DNA from: Meconema thalassinum
Taxonomy: Eukaryota > Arthropoda > Insecta > Orthoptera > Tettigoniidae
Reading direction: 5' to 3'
Length of the DNA stretch: 64,000 bases
NCBI GenBank assembly: GCA_946902985.2
Contig: OX336388.2
Span: 118,025,894-118,089,893 of the forward strand
The translations under genes were made by a program, and so were the position numbers. How positions within the stretch are numbered: position 1 is the first letter of the stretch; each line of letters starts with the position of its first letter. Shown here in pieces: positions 1 to 10,030 of the stretch. The notes under the pieces were generated by a model, which saw only the letters and a list, made by a program, of their open reading frames with translations, was not told the origin of the DNA and made no database searches.

Positions 1-1123
1 CAAGATTTCTAATTAAACAAAAGTGATAACTTTCACTGTTTCCAATCTGCAACATCAATAAGTCTACACTCCTTTCATATACTTTATCTGATACATACAA
101 AGGTACAATAGTAAAAGTTTTTTTTCCTTTTACTTCGTTTGTTCCCATACATACCCAATTGTTTTCATCATATTGTGCTCCAAACACATTTACAGAAATA
201 TTGTTTTGGTTTTCAAACTTGTTTAAATATTTCATTTCCATCGGAATTGGAATACCATCTAAATTTAAAACATCTCTGTAATTAGGATAGGAAGAAAGAT
301 GATTCACGTTTCGAGTTTTTGGATACAAACCAGCAACCACACTCCACGCAAAACAAGCTTCCTTTGTATCATACAAATTTAGCACTGCATTCTTATTGAC
401 TATTACATCAGGCAATCGACTAGTATTGGACATTCCTACTCGAAATCCAACATATTTATTTATATTAATTCTCAAACTATGAATTTTTTCTAAAGCCCAC
501 CCGGAACCATTTGCTTCAAATTCGCTCATTTTTGTCAATGTACCTTCAATGATATTCTTATTATAAAATTCATTTAAATCAGTATACTCGAAAACTACCT
601 CATTTTTGATAGCAAAATATTTTGTTTCTGATATGTCGCGAAGCACGTATTGTGCACACAAAACTGAATTCACCTTTAAAGCTTGTACAGTTAACGCTTT
701 CTTAACATACTTTGTAAACCAAATATTAGCATTCGCTAAAAATTCGCGAGGATCCAAAAACTCATTCTTAACATTTGATACTGCAAGTGTGTACACTCTA
801 GAATTGAATGCCGTTTCAATTAACTCACAGCTCAAGAAAGATTCATCCTTTATTTGAATTGTAATTTCTTTGAAATTCACAGCTTGTTGCAATATATGCT
901 CACTAATAACTCTCCAACATTCAATCAACCCATCACTGTTCTCAATCAACTCGGTTTGAGTGTTTTCCCCGATTTGGTATGATACTGAAATAGCACCGTT
1001 TAGTTCACTTCGAAAATTAGAAACACTTTCAAATGCATTGTCCAATTGGTTTCTTATATTTTCACTGTTATTATTATGTATTACAATATCGACCTTTCTA
1101 CGTTTGCTAGGAGGCGAGGTCAT
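1..1123 (-). CDS. PolB-associated N-terminal protein of a Polinton/adintovirus-like element (3' partial)
   Basis: An open frame without stops runs from an ATG at 1121-1123 off the left edge of the window, giving 374 codons so far. Residues 3-9 (SPPSKRR, followed by KV) look like a basic nuclear localisation signal. The middle and C-terminal part contains FLDPREFLANA, an SGWAL-like stretch, CFAWSVVAGLYP, SSYPNYRDVLNLDGI, an ISVNVFG segment and a VDLLMLQ...FCLIRNL segment. From memory of arthropod and cnidarian genomes, this order is typical of proteins that lead into a type-B DNA polymerase in Polinton/Maverick- or adintovirus-like elements; no search was run. The polymerase itself would lie left of this window. 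Two more minus-strand genes follow upstream with short spacers, as in a compact element. The long stop-free frame argues for a fairly recent copy. Confidence 0.7.
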   Translation of the reverse strand, partial: MTSPPSKRRKVDIVIHNNNSENIRNQLDNAFESVSNFRSELNGAISVSYQIGENTQTELIENSDGLIECWRVISEHILQQAVNFKEITIQIKDESFLSCELIETAFNSRVYTLAVSNVKNEFLDPREFLANANIWFTKYVKKALTVQALKVNSVLCAQYVLRDISETKYFAIKNEVVFEYTDLNEFYNKNIIEGTLTKMSEFEANGSGWALEKIHSLRININKYVGFRVGMSNTSRLPDVIVNKNAVLNLYDTKEACFAWSVVAGLYPKTRNVNHLSSYPNYRDVLNLDGIPIPMEMKYLNKFENQNNISVNVFGAQYDENNWVCMGTNEVKGKKTFTIVPLYVSDKVYERSVDLLMLQIGNSESYHFCLIRNL

Positions 1124-1132
1124 TGTTGCTGT

Positions 1133-1266
1133 TGTCTAAGCAAATGTCCAATTTGCACTAAAGTTAATACACCACCAACACTTGGTGTACCATCACTGAT
1201 GTCTAAGCATACGTCCAATTTGCACTATTGTTAATACACCACCAGCAGTTGCTGTAACATCGGTTT
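1133..1266. repeat. Two-copy tandem repeat, 67-bp period
   Basis: The segment beginning tgtctaagca at 1133 recurs at 1200 with about 85 percent identity (shared core gtccaatttgcacta, ttaatacaccacca). It covers the spacer between two minus-strand genes and contains the last codons and stop of the 1203-1772 gene, so duplication of that gene's 3' end is the simplest reading. Confidence 0.75.
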
Positions 1267-1772
1267 ACCATAAACCTATAATCTTTTAAAGTATATTCAA
1301 GCCATTGTGATAAATTACTGCCTGTAATCTCCAATGAACAATGAACAGCCTCAAAAGGAAATTCATCCTGAAGTTTACCAAGCAAATTGTTTCTATACAC
1401 ATTCAATTTTGTTACATCGTAACACGTCATGGAAAATTCGATTTTGAAAACTTCATCAAATGTATTGTATCCGAAGAAACAAATAAAATGTTCATCTTCA
1501 CATAATTCTTTCAATAGATATCTTAGAACTGTTTCTGTCACCTCTCGCTGACTATCCTCTGATTTGCTAACATTGGTAACGTAGACTGAAAATGTTGAAA
1601 TTCCACTCGAAGATGTCCATTTGTTAAAACAAGCTTCTTTCTCATTACGACTCACCTCGTTATCATCTTCTTCCTCTTCTTCCGGTTGTTGAAAGCATAC
1701 ACGATGATACTCTATTAGCGGGTGCGATCGATGATCAGTTCCACTCAGGAAATTAACAGTTTTCCACTTCAT
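1203..1772 (-). CDS. Unknown protein of the Polinton-like element, 189 aa
   Basis: An intact frame from ATG (1770-1772) to TAG (1203-1205). I do not recognise the family. An acidic run (residues about 31-37, EEEEEDD) precedes a mixed alpha/beta-looking region (about residues 57-165) with alternating hydrophobic strands such as STFSVYVTNVS and FICFFGYNTF. There is no signal peptide or membrane segment. It lies between the PolB-associated gene (80 bp downstream) and the OB-fold-like gene (172 bp upstream), all on one strand, which suggests an element-encoded replication or accessory role. That role is inference from position only. The stop codon falls inside a duplicated 67-bp unit. Confidence 0.5.
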   Translation of the reverse strand: MKWKTVNFLSGTDHRSHPLIEYHRVCFQQPEEEEEDDNEVSRNEKEACFNKWTSSSGISTFSVYVTNVSKSEDSQREVTETVLRYLLKELCEDEHFICFFGYNTFDEVFKIEFSMTCYDVTKLNVYRNNLLGKLQDEFPFEAVHCSLEITGSNLSQWLEYTLKDYRFMVNRCYSNCWWCINNSANWTYA

Positions 1773-1909
1773 TATGCTGGTTGTTTTATTAGTTTTTTAG
1801 ATAATCTGAAAAATTAAACAAATTAAGAAATAATTAGCAACTAAATATATCAATCGTTATATCAATCAATACATAATATATATAATCCAATACTCACCAA
1901 AACATGTCG

Positions 1910-2030
1910 ATGTGAGCGGTTCTTCAACCCAAAATACACCGTCATCAGTTTGCCTTCGAGTACTGTTTCAAAATGACTTGATGTGAGCGGTTCTTCACCC
2001 CTAAATACACCAGCATCAGTGTGCCTCCCA
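1910..2030. repeat. Two-copy tandem repeat, 71-bp period
   Basis: The segment tgtgagcggttcttca at 1911 recurs at 1982, followed in both copies by aatacacc and catcagt-tgcct. The second copy is inside the 3' end of the OB-fold-like gene and the first carries its stop, so this gene too has a duplicated 3' end. Confidence 0.75.
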
Positions 2031-2265
2031 TTGAGTTTAGTTCATCGATCTCTGATGTGCTTAATTTTGAAAATACTGCTGGTAGAAATACACTTGTTAC
2101 TTCATCTTCAATGTTAATATCCACAACTATTTTTCTTCCAAACCTCGTCTGTACGGGGCGAATAATTTGGACCACATATGGTAAATCAATGACTAGTTCA
2201 GCTAGTTTCTTATTAGAATACTCAGTACAAGATGATAAGTTATTGAACTTCGTTAGAGCTTCCAT
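1945..2265 (-). CDS. Small OB-fold-like, ssDNA-binding-type protein
   Basis: About 106 residues from the ATG at 2263-2265 to the stop at 1945-1947. The frame is open further upstream to 2367, but the protein beginning MEALTKFNNL fits the family better. Visible landmarks are a central segment TRFGRKIVVDI, then VTSVFLPAVFSKL, then LVYLGVKNRSHQV near the C-terminus. From memory, small proteins with a TKYG...VFLP-RF...L-Y-G arrangement accompany PolB-type elements in insects and are thought to be OB-fold nucleic-acid binders; this is not verified by search. It would be the first gene of the minus-strand cluster. Its last codons lie in a 71-bp tandem duplication, so the C-terminus may be altered. 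Confidence 0.55.
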   Translation of the reverse strand: MEALTKFNNLSSCTEYSNKKLAELVIDLPYVVQIIRPVQTRFGRKIVVDINIEDEVTSVFLPAVFSKLSTSEIDELNSMGGTLMLVYLGVKNRSHQVILKQYSKAN

Positions 2266-2289
2266 CACACAATTTGTTCCTCGTCGTTG

Positions 2290-2970
2290 ACTTTCTTTAT
2301 TTCTTTCACACACACACACACTCTTCGCGCAAAAGTAAAAGTTAAACTCTTCCATGCACTCATCCATTTATATATCCTTCACCCCCACCCACACTCCAGA
2401 AACCATATGCTGCAAACTAGCTTCTAACGCAATCATTTCTTTTTTTCCACTATTGCTTAAAGAAGTCAAAGATTACATTCTTAGCCAATGACGTTAAAGG
2501 TCAACTCTGTCTCACGCGAACACAGCAGACGAGATCAATCACACTGCTGCACATGGTCAAACTTGCACGGGTGTCAAATGATGGTTAGCATCCAAAGCAA
2601 AAAAAAAAGAAAAACAATAACAGCAGCACACCACATGTGTGGATGGGAACCGCCTCCCCGCTCAGCCCACCCATCGCGGGCATAAACAAAAACATAACAG
2701 CAGCACACCACATGTGCGGATCGCTGGCACTGACACGGGTGTCAGATGACAGTTAGCATCCAAATAAACAACCCCCATGACGTCAACACCCATTAACTTT
2801 TTATCAGCTTCACATAAACAAGCCAAGAGGTCACCCCCTTCCCACGCTAACACGTGCACCGCACATGCTCGCTCCTGGACCACGTGCTCGCTCTAAGGAC
2901 CCATGACGTCATCCCATGACGTCATCAGGATTACGCAATTTCTGGTCATGATGATGCAATATTTGGAGTG
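2290..2970. promoter_or_regulatory. Upstream region with repeated CRE-type and E-box palindromes
   Basis: No gene is seen here. TGACGTCA occurs three times (2778-2785, 2904-2911, 2917-2924, the last two 13 bp apart), and CACGTG twice (2851-2856, 2881-2886). A longer direct repeat is also present: the string cacgggtgtca with gttagcatccaaa occurs near 2566 and 2735, and cagcagcacaccacatgtg occurs near 2621 and 2699. The position upstream of three minus-strand genes suggests a control or terminal region of the Polinton-like element. That role is inferred; the palindromes themselves are directly visible. Confidence 0.4.
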
Positions 2971-2984
2971 TAGCAAACGCTTAC

Positions 2985-5900
2985 TACTAGTAGGTCGTGG
3001 ATTCGCTGCACTAGAGGGTGTTGCGGGAAACATGTAGCAATTGACTGCAACGAACTCAAAGAGTCGGTACACACGAGAAAGTGGATTCGTGCATCCTGTA
3101 GTGCAAACTACAGAGCTTCATAGATGGCAACGAGCTCCGCAGTAAACACACTACAGGCCTCAGGCAAAGAGATCTTGGTATTTGCACCATCAATAACATA
3201 AGCACAACCCACCTTCTCGTCCACCTTCGAACCATCCGTGTATAGAATGCCAGCGTCCGGAAATTGGTGAACTATGCTGTGGAACTGCCTCCGGTAAACG
3301 GACGCATCCGTGTTCACCTTAGGACCTTGGTGAAGATCTAACCGAATTTCCGGACGCGGGACTTGCCACGGAGGCACCTCGCTAGATGTCCGGATCATAC
3401 AGGGACCTACAGCCACTCCTATTTCAGTGCACGAGCTATCAAGTCTAATACCAACCGGCCGAGTGGCACGAGGCCGGTTGGCGTACCCCTGGTGGTTTTG
3501 GGTACCGAAGAGAGCTTGATAGGTCGGGTGTTGCGGCATTTGACGCACATTGGCAGCATATGCTAAAAGCATATGTTGGCGTCTATAATTTAATGGTGGA
3601 ACACCCGATTCGGCGAGTAGGCTGGGTACCGGGCTGGTCCGTAAGGCACCGGTAGCCAGCCTAACGCCACTATGGTGGATACTGTCCAGCATTTTCAAGG
3701 TTGCCGGCCTTGCTGAACCGTATGCCGCAGAACCATAGTCTAGCCGGGACAGGACGAGGGCTTGGTAGAACTGTAGCAGCACCGCACGGTCAGCCCCCCA
3801 CGTAGTGCCACTAAGAAACCTGAGCATGTTCAGTTTCCTGAGACATGTCATTTTCAATTGCCGTATATGGTGCTGCCACGTTAACTTGCTGTCAAAATGG
3901 AGCCCCAGGAAGCGATAAGTGTCAACCAACGGCAACACAGCATCCCTGAGATGTAGTTCAGGGTGTAAATGTAGCCTCCGTAGCCGACAAAAATGGACGA
4001 CGGAGGTTTTCGCTGCTGAAAAACGAAAACCCCGGTCGTGAGCCCACCTGTCGACCCGGTTGATAGCTAACTGCAATTGCCGTTCCACGACTGCCATACT
4101 TCCAGAGCTGTAATGCAGAGCTAAATCGTCTACATACAGCGATGGAACGACCGCGGACCCGGCGGCGGCAACAATGCCATTAATGGCAATCGCGAACAAG
4201 GTGACACTCAGCACTGAACCCTGAGGAACTCCATTTTCTTGGGTATAGTATTGCGATAATGTCCTACCGACCCTTACACGGAAGAGTCGGACGGACATGA
4301 AATTCGCAATGAAAGTCGGTAAGTTACCACGGAGTCCCCACTTGTGAAGGGTGGAAAGGATCCCGTAGCGCCATGTGGTGTCGTAGGCTTTCTCGAGGTC
4401 AAGAAAACCGTGACTAGGTGCTGCTTTCGGAAAAAAGCCTCCTGTATGGCGCTCTCAAGTCGCACCAGATGGTCAGTGGTGGACCTATGAGAGCGAAATC
4501 CACATTGGTACTCAGACAGGAGACCTTTATCCTCCAAGAACCACACCAGTCGACGGTTCACCATCTTTTCGAGCAGCTTACATAGGCCATTTGTCAAACA
4601 AATGGGCCTATAGCTGCTTACAAACTTGGGATCCTTTCCAGCTTTAGGAATCGGTATCACGATCCCCTCTCGCCATTGAGATGGAAACTCCCCTTCAATC
4701 CATATACGATTGAAGAGGATCAACAGTTTTTTTTATACTGGATTCGCACAGATGTTTTAACATTTGATTATGTATGTTATCCGGTCCAGGAGCCGTATCC
4801 CTGCACAGTGCAAGCGCACTGCGCAGTTCCCATTCAGAGAATGGTACATTATAGGACTCCGAAGCAGCAGTGGCAAAGGACAAGGGGTGAGTCTCTGCCT
4901 CCCGCTTCAGAGTCAGAAATGTAGGATCGTAACTCCCGGAGCAGGATACATCGGAGAAGTGCGAGCCAATGCTGTTGTCAATAGCGAGATGGTCCGTAAT
5001 GATGTTGTCTCCATTGATGGACACTCCGGGTATCGACAGTGATGTCGGGAGTCCGGAGATCCGACGAAGCTTAGTCCACACTTGAGATGAAGGAGTATGC
5101 GCCGTCATGGACGACACATACTTTTCCCAGGTCTTTTTCTTACTCTCCCGAATCAGATATCGGGCTCTAGCAGGCATCCTTCTGAAGGTGATAAGGTTGG
5201 CCATAGTGTTTTGCCTCCGATAGCATTTGAAAGCACGTCGACGATCTTTAATGGCTGCTGCAATCTCGGCTGTCCACCAAGGGACAAGCTTCCGGCGTGA
5301 GTTGCCGGACGAGGAAGGTATTGTTTCCTCAGCAGCAGCCAAAATACCATTCGTTATGTGAATGGTATGATCGTCGACACTCTCAAAGGTATCTTCGGCA
5401 AACACCGCACGTGTCGTGAAAGTTGGCCAATCAGCCCGACGGAGAAGCCATCGACTTGGTAACTCGATGGCTCTCTGGTTCGGAAGAGTAACGATAATTG
5501 GAAAATGGTCACTATTACAAAGGTCATCGTGTACACCCCACTGTAGCAGGGGAACCAGCGCACGACTGCACAGGGTAATATCGATACTTGAATAAGTACC
5601 GTGTGCAATAGAGAAGTGCGTAGGCTCCCCTGTGTTCAACAGACACAGGTCCAGCCGCCTGATCAGCCTCTCAAAATCTCTCCCTTTACCGCTAGTGGTA
5701 GCGGAGCCCCAGATGGTGTTGTGGGCATTAACATCTCCCAGAAGGAGGAAAGGAGGGGGGAGCTGAGAGACTAGATCCACCAGCTGGTCGTAATCCGGCT
5801 GAGAATCAGGCGGGATGTTCACGTTACATACCGTTGCCATTACTGGCAACGAAGTACGAACTGAAACTGCCTCTAGCTGAGTACGCAACGGCACCTCTTC

Positions 5901-6125
5901 ACTAAAGAGGCTAGAGTGGACGAGAGTGCAGACGCCACCAGCGGCCACAGCTCCGTCCACCCGGTCTCTAGATAAGAGTTTGAAGTGACGCATTGTTGTC
6001 TCATGTCCAGGACGAAACCTGGATTCCTGAAGACAGACAATGGTTGCCGAAAACGAAGATATTAATTGTCGTAACTCAGCGAGATGAACAGAATAGCTAT
6101 TACAGTTCCATTGTAATAGTGCCAT
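2985..6125 (-). pseudogene. LINE ORF2: endonuclease, reverse transcriptase, RNase H (broken)
   Basis: ATG at 6123-6125. The N-terminal 230 residues form an AP-type endonuclease (LQWNCNS, CLQESRF, LLGDVNAHN, SDHFPI). The RT follows with APGPDN, an IPKAGK and YRPICL block, DLEKAYD, then QGSVLS and the YVDD box (SLYVDDLAL). An RNase H region begins ILYTDGSK and includes TAELVAIYEAL. Breaks: a frameshift near 4727-4734 in a run of eight T, a second near 4410-4425 just before DLEKAYD, and a stop at 3108-3110, after which TDSLSSLQSI still reads in frame. The product would have copied element RNA at a nicked target site; this copy cannot make it. The homopolymer break could be a sequencing error; the others look real. 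Confidence 0.85.
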
Positions 6126-6153
6126 GGTGTGGACTTAAGTAGAAGTGGGTCTT

Positions 6154-8112
6154 CTACTTATGCTTGACCGTTTGCCACCCTACCCCATCTCTAGTTGGAG
6201 ATGATGGGGCAGGAGAGCACACCTCAATCTCCACATCTCCTTCCGAAGACGAAGAAAATGGAGCGGGTGCTCTCTTTGGTTGCGCGCGGTCGTCGTCGGA
6301 CCTCACGAGTCTCGCTCTTGGAGAAGAGCGAGAGCGGTGTCTAGGGACTTTCTCCCTGTCCGAAGACGGGGTACTTGTCCCCGACACGCCCCGAGCATGC
6401 TTCTTTCTAGACCGACGCAGACGTCTATTCGGGGAAGTAGGTGGTCCCTTCCCCACAGACGTCAGGTCCTTGCAAAACGAGGCCGCTCTAGCTGGCACCG
6501 CTCCTTTGGTGATGGTAGGAGCGGAATGGCCAGCAGATGGCTGAGCCGCCTTGTATGCAGGAGAGGGAGAGAAACGGCGCTGAACCGCCCCTCTCTTCTT
6601 CGCCGGTGACTTATTTTTCCTATAGGGGAGTTCCTCCACTCTAATGGGTTTGGCTTCTGCGGGCATCACTCCCTTGATGGTCGAGGGAGCGGAAGGCCCA
6701 GCAGATGAAGGAGCCATCCCATCAGCCGGAGGTCGAGAGAGACGTCGCCGCTCCGTCCCCCTCCTCTCCACTATTTTTGTCTTATCAGGTGGGCTGGATG
6801 ACGATCCAGCCCCGGTCGCAGAAGTCTTCTTTGCCTCGTTGGCAGGGGAAGACTTCTTCTCCGACCGTTTCGGAGAGGAAGATGACTTCTTCTCCGATTG
6901 CGCCGGTTTAGATGGTATAACCGGCGCCTTTTTCACAATGGCCGAAGAAGGTTGTGTAACCTTCTTCGGGCTGACAGGTCTCGCTTGGACAGCGAGGGGA
7001 GACTTTACGATCTCAGAGTAGTTCGTCGTCGAGGGTACAGCACGGGGAACGAAAGTGGCAGGGGTGATAGGTGGCGTCACCTTAGCCGCGAAAGATACCG
7101 GAAATTCGGGTGCAGTCATATCACGGTATCTCTTTCGAGCGTCGTGATATGAAAGCCGATCCAATGTTCTGATTTCTTGTATCTTTGCTTCCTTGCAGAA
7201 CTCAGGGCACTGCTTCGACCGCGGAGAGTGACTTCCTTGGCAGTTAGGACACGTCGGGGGAGGCGTACACCCCACACCGTCATGTGTCCCCTTGCCACAC
7301 TCTCTACACACCGCCTTGGCAGTGCACCTGGCGGAAACATGACCGAATTTCTGGCAATTGTAGCAGCGCATAGGTGGAGGGATGTACGGTCTAACGTCGC
7401 AATGGTACGACGTGACCTTCACCTGCCTAGGCACTACATCACCCTCAAAATGGAGAATGAAAGCGCCAGTATCGACGCTATCATTTCCAATTTTCCGGGT
7501 GATGCGCCTAATCCTGGTGACGCCTCGCTTCCCCAGATCCCGCATCAATTCCGCGTCGCTGTTTAAAATGAGGTCGCGATGGAATATAACTCCACGGACC
7601 TCATTCAGCGTATCGTGCTTCTCAACCTTAACGGGAATTTCGCCGAAATGCGTGCATTCCAGCAACGCTTCGGTTTGCTGCCGGTCAACGGTATGCAGCA
7701 GGAGCTGCCCGTTCCGGAGCTTGGAAATCCCGTTAAGGTCGCGATATTTCCCCTCGATTTCCTCTGAAAATAGGATCGATTTGACCTGTTTAAAATCTCC
7801 CCCGTCTGTCCTGGTAGCTACCAGGTAGCGAGGAGACCTGTCAACAGGGAACTTCTTATTAAATGCCTCATCCCAAGGCGTATACACCTTGGGATTCGGT
7901 CTACACTCCAGAGACGGCTTTTTAAGGGTGCCACCCTGTACAGGTGTCCGTGATCGTTTACTACGCATCCCGGACGAAATCCTCCCCGAATACTGCCCAC
8001 TCCGAACGGGGGCTATCACTGTGGGCGCCACCCAGCCAAGGCAATACCTACCTGGCATAGCAGATATTGCCCGGGGACCCAGTGCCTCGAACAGGCACTT
8101 CCCCCTCGGCAT
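6154..8112 (-). CDS. LINE ORF1 (gag-like, zinc-knuckle) protein, 652 aa
   Basis: Intact frame from ATG at 8110-8112. Residues about 80-230 form an RNA-binding-like region (YLVATRTDGGDF, GVIFHRDL). Three zinc knuckles follow at about residues 245-305: MRCYNCQKFGHVSARC, VCRECGKGTHDGVGC and a CPNCQGSHSPRSKQC type. The C-terminal 300 residues are a low-complexity Ser/Pro/Lys/Arg tail. This is the usual build of an I/Jockey-type ORF1 protein that coats the element RNA. The gap to ORF2 is 28 bp. An intact ORF1 beside a broken ORF2 suggests moderate age. The extreme N-terminus lacks a clear domain, so a later start is possible. Confidence 0.85.
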   Translation of the reverse strand: MPRGKCLFEALGPRAISAMPGRYCLGWVAPTVIAPVRSGQYSGRISSGMRSKRSRTPVQGGTLKKPSLECRPNPKVYTPWDEAFNKKFPVDRSPRYLVATRTDGGDFKQVKSILFSEEIEGKYRDLNGISKLRNGQLLLHTVDRQQTEALLECTHFGEIPVKVEKHDTLNEVRGVIFHRDLILNSDAELMRDLGKRGVTRIRRITRKIGNDSVDTGAFILHFEGDVVPRQVKVTSYHCDVRPYIPPPMRCYNCQKFGHVSARCTAKAVCRECGKGTHDGVGCTPPPTCPNCQGSHSPRSKQCPEFCKEAKIQEIRTLDRLSYHDARKRYRDMTAPEFPVSFAAKVTPPITPATFVPRAVPSTTNYSEIVKSPLAVQARPVSPKKVTQPSSAIVKKAPVIPSKPAQSEKKSSSSPKRSEKKSSPANEAKKTSATGAGSSSSPPDKTKIVERRGTERRRLSRPPADGMAPSSAGPSAPSTIKGVMPAEAKPIRVEELPYRKNKSPAKKRGAVQRRFSPSPAYKAAQPSAGHSAPTITKGAVPARAASFCKDLTSVGKGPPTSPNRRLRRSRKKHARGVSGTSTPSSDREKVPRHRSRSSPRARLVRSDDDRAQPKRAPAPFSSSSEGDVEIEVCSPAPSSPTRDGVGWQTVKHK

Positions 8113-8159
8113 GCACAGGATTTATTCAGCTCCAGTATTCGGCCATGCAGGGACCTTCG

Positions 8160-8530
8160 TTGTAAGGCGGATACTACTGTAGGGTACATGGCGCACCCAC
8201 CTGACGGGATGGGGCATACCGTCTAGGCTTTCTGGCCAGATGGCCAAGCTGGTGGCCCTTCCCCTAACAGCACGCATGTTTATTTCTATTGGTCAAACCA
8301 GAGCTGGGACCAGAAAACCAAAATTGACCTTTATAAGGCCCCCTCTAAGTCGCCTTTTACAACAGGCAGGGGATACCATGGATGAATTCTGCCCTCCCCA
8401 TCCACAGGGGGTCTGAACAAATCAAAACTGGCATGTTATTCGGCCATGTCGGCCCTATTAGTCGCCTCCTACGACAGGCAGGGCATACCGTGGGTGTATT
8501 CTAACCCGCACCCACACGGGGGATAATCGA
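8160..8530 (-). repeat. LINE 5' region with repeated motif, 112-bp spacing
   Basis: Two related segments, starting gtcgcctttt at 8349 and gtcgcctcct at 8461, share cgcc-ttac-acaggcagggcatacc and a C-rich end followed by ggggg. A weaker third trace (gatggggcataccg) lies near 8205. Sequences of this type are common at the 5' ends of arthropod LINEs, where internal promoter units may be repeated. Here they sit directly upstream of ORF1 on the minus strand. Confidence 0.55.
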
Positions 8531-9689
8531 GTAAAACAGCATGACATCGCTAAGGTCTGCCAACTTTTGAATTCCAAGTGTTATAGCAGAAATTTACAGT
8601 AGGTTGTTTCCTGCAGTTTTGAAGTATTTCAGTTATTCTTTATACATAATTCAACCTGCTAATGTATATATTTAAATAAATACAAATCCTAAGGAGTCGT
8701 GTAGGCAAGGCCTACTCTTGGTGTGGAAATAAAAATATTTCGAAATATTCATGCACAGGTCTAGGATATTTATTGCGTGAATACTTCTTTGTTCGTTCAG
8801 AGTCATTTGGCCCTATCGGAATCCCTTTTATGTCTATAACAATAAATTTATGTCTTCGTTAATCGTCTTCATCGACTTTCCCCAACGCTAATAATTTTTT
8901 TTCAGCCTTTAAACACTGGTAGTGTTTGTCTCCATTCATCATTTCGTGTCTCTCAATCTTCATTTATCTGATATCAACCAACATAAATAGAACCATCATC
9001 GCCAACATTACGTACTTCTCGCTTTCAAAACGCAAGATATACAAAATGGCCATCATTTCCACTGCCTACTTCACTCACATAGCAGGAGGATAGAACACAC
9101 CGACGATCGCAATGGCCGCGAACGCGATTATCAGATTATCTCGTTGTGGGAAGGGGATCGGGCTGATCCTGTTGGAGGGAAAGTTGATCGCGATAATGTT
9201 ATTCTGTTGCGTTTAGACGTCCCAACTTAATCTGGATCGGCGCCTGATCGCGATCGCAACCGGGACGTCTAAACGGGGTATAACCGTCTGGAAACGTTCA
9301 TAGTAATGTAATAATTGGAATTGCATTGTGTCTTACAGATAGATTGACCTGTGAGATTCTGTTACCATGGTTACCGTGTTGCATTCTTTCATTATTGCAT
9401 TGTAAATATACAGGTTTTAAGGTATTTATTTAATTGTGAGGCATTTAAAGAGTAAGTGAGTGCGTTTCGCTTACGCATTGGGTTATGCTGAACCTGTAGG
9501 CATATGTGTAGGTTGGTGTTAATGGGACCTTATTGTCGGTACAAAACTGGAATGGGACCTTAGCAGAATATTATAGGGAGAGATGATGTAAGTGTGCCAT
9601 ACCATACGATAAATAAATAAATGTTGTCCAATATTCAAATTAAAATTTCTGACACTTGTACATATTTATATGGAAAATAAATATTTGTA
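8531..9689. other. AT-rich stretch without recognisable gene
   Basis: No convincing coding frame, LINE or SINE. The only structure found is a 13-bp perfect inverted repeat, 9211-9223 (gtttagacgtccc) and 9262-9274, separated by a 38-bp GC-rich loop containing several GATCG/CGATC words, in the middle of a locally CpG-rich island (about 9110-9290). Confidence 0.5.
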
Positions 9690-9692
9690 AAT

Positions 9693-9765
9693 AGTTGAGT
9701 CGTCAAGTTGCAAAACTTGTTAATCCACTTGTGAATCAGGATCATTTTCATGAGAAACGTGAATA
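9693..9765. mobile_element. Solitary terminus of a small inverted-repeat element
   Basis: The words gagtcgtc-agttgcaaaac and ccacttgtgaat, then tcattttcatgagaaacg, match the ends of the element at 51026-51498 and the right end at 55820-55898. Only one end is present here. Confidence 0.6.
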
Positions 9766-10030
9766 TAATAGCCTGCTTCCTTGCTCATTCCTTTCACCTA
9801 ATCCAAATTATCCTATCTTCCCTTCTCTTCCTTTTCCTATCACAGCATTCCAATCTCCCATTACTATAACATCTCAGTCACCCCTGACATACCTCAGAAG
9901 TTCATCTATTTCTTCGCAGTCCTTTTCAACATCATCATAAGCTTGATTGGTAGACAAATGTGACTTATGGGATTTCTTTCGCTAAGCCCTCCAAATGATC
10001 ATCAGCTCTGGGCTGGACTCCTACAGCTCC

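Larger units (their letters stand above)
2972..8530 (-). mobile_element. I-clade-like non-LTR retrotransposon (LINE), 3' truncated
   Basis: The element reads on the minus strand: 5' region with repeats (8160-8530), ORF1 (6154-8112), ORF2 with endonuclease, reverse transcriptase and RNase H (about 2985-6125). The RNase H domain after the RT is characteristic of I-group and related clades. The RNase H reading continues beyond an in-frame stop at 3108 to about 2985, then homology-like sequence ends. Loss of the 3' end, rather than the 5' end, is unusual for target-primed insertion and suggests a later deletion or recombination with the neighbouring DNA element. Confidence 0.85.

Noticed and set aside
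6164..7828. Plus-strand open frames opposite LINE ORF1
   Set aside because: They are antisense shadows of the GC-rich ORF1 coding strand.
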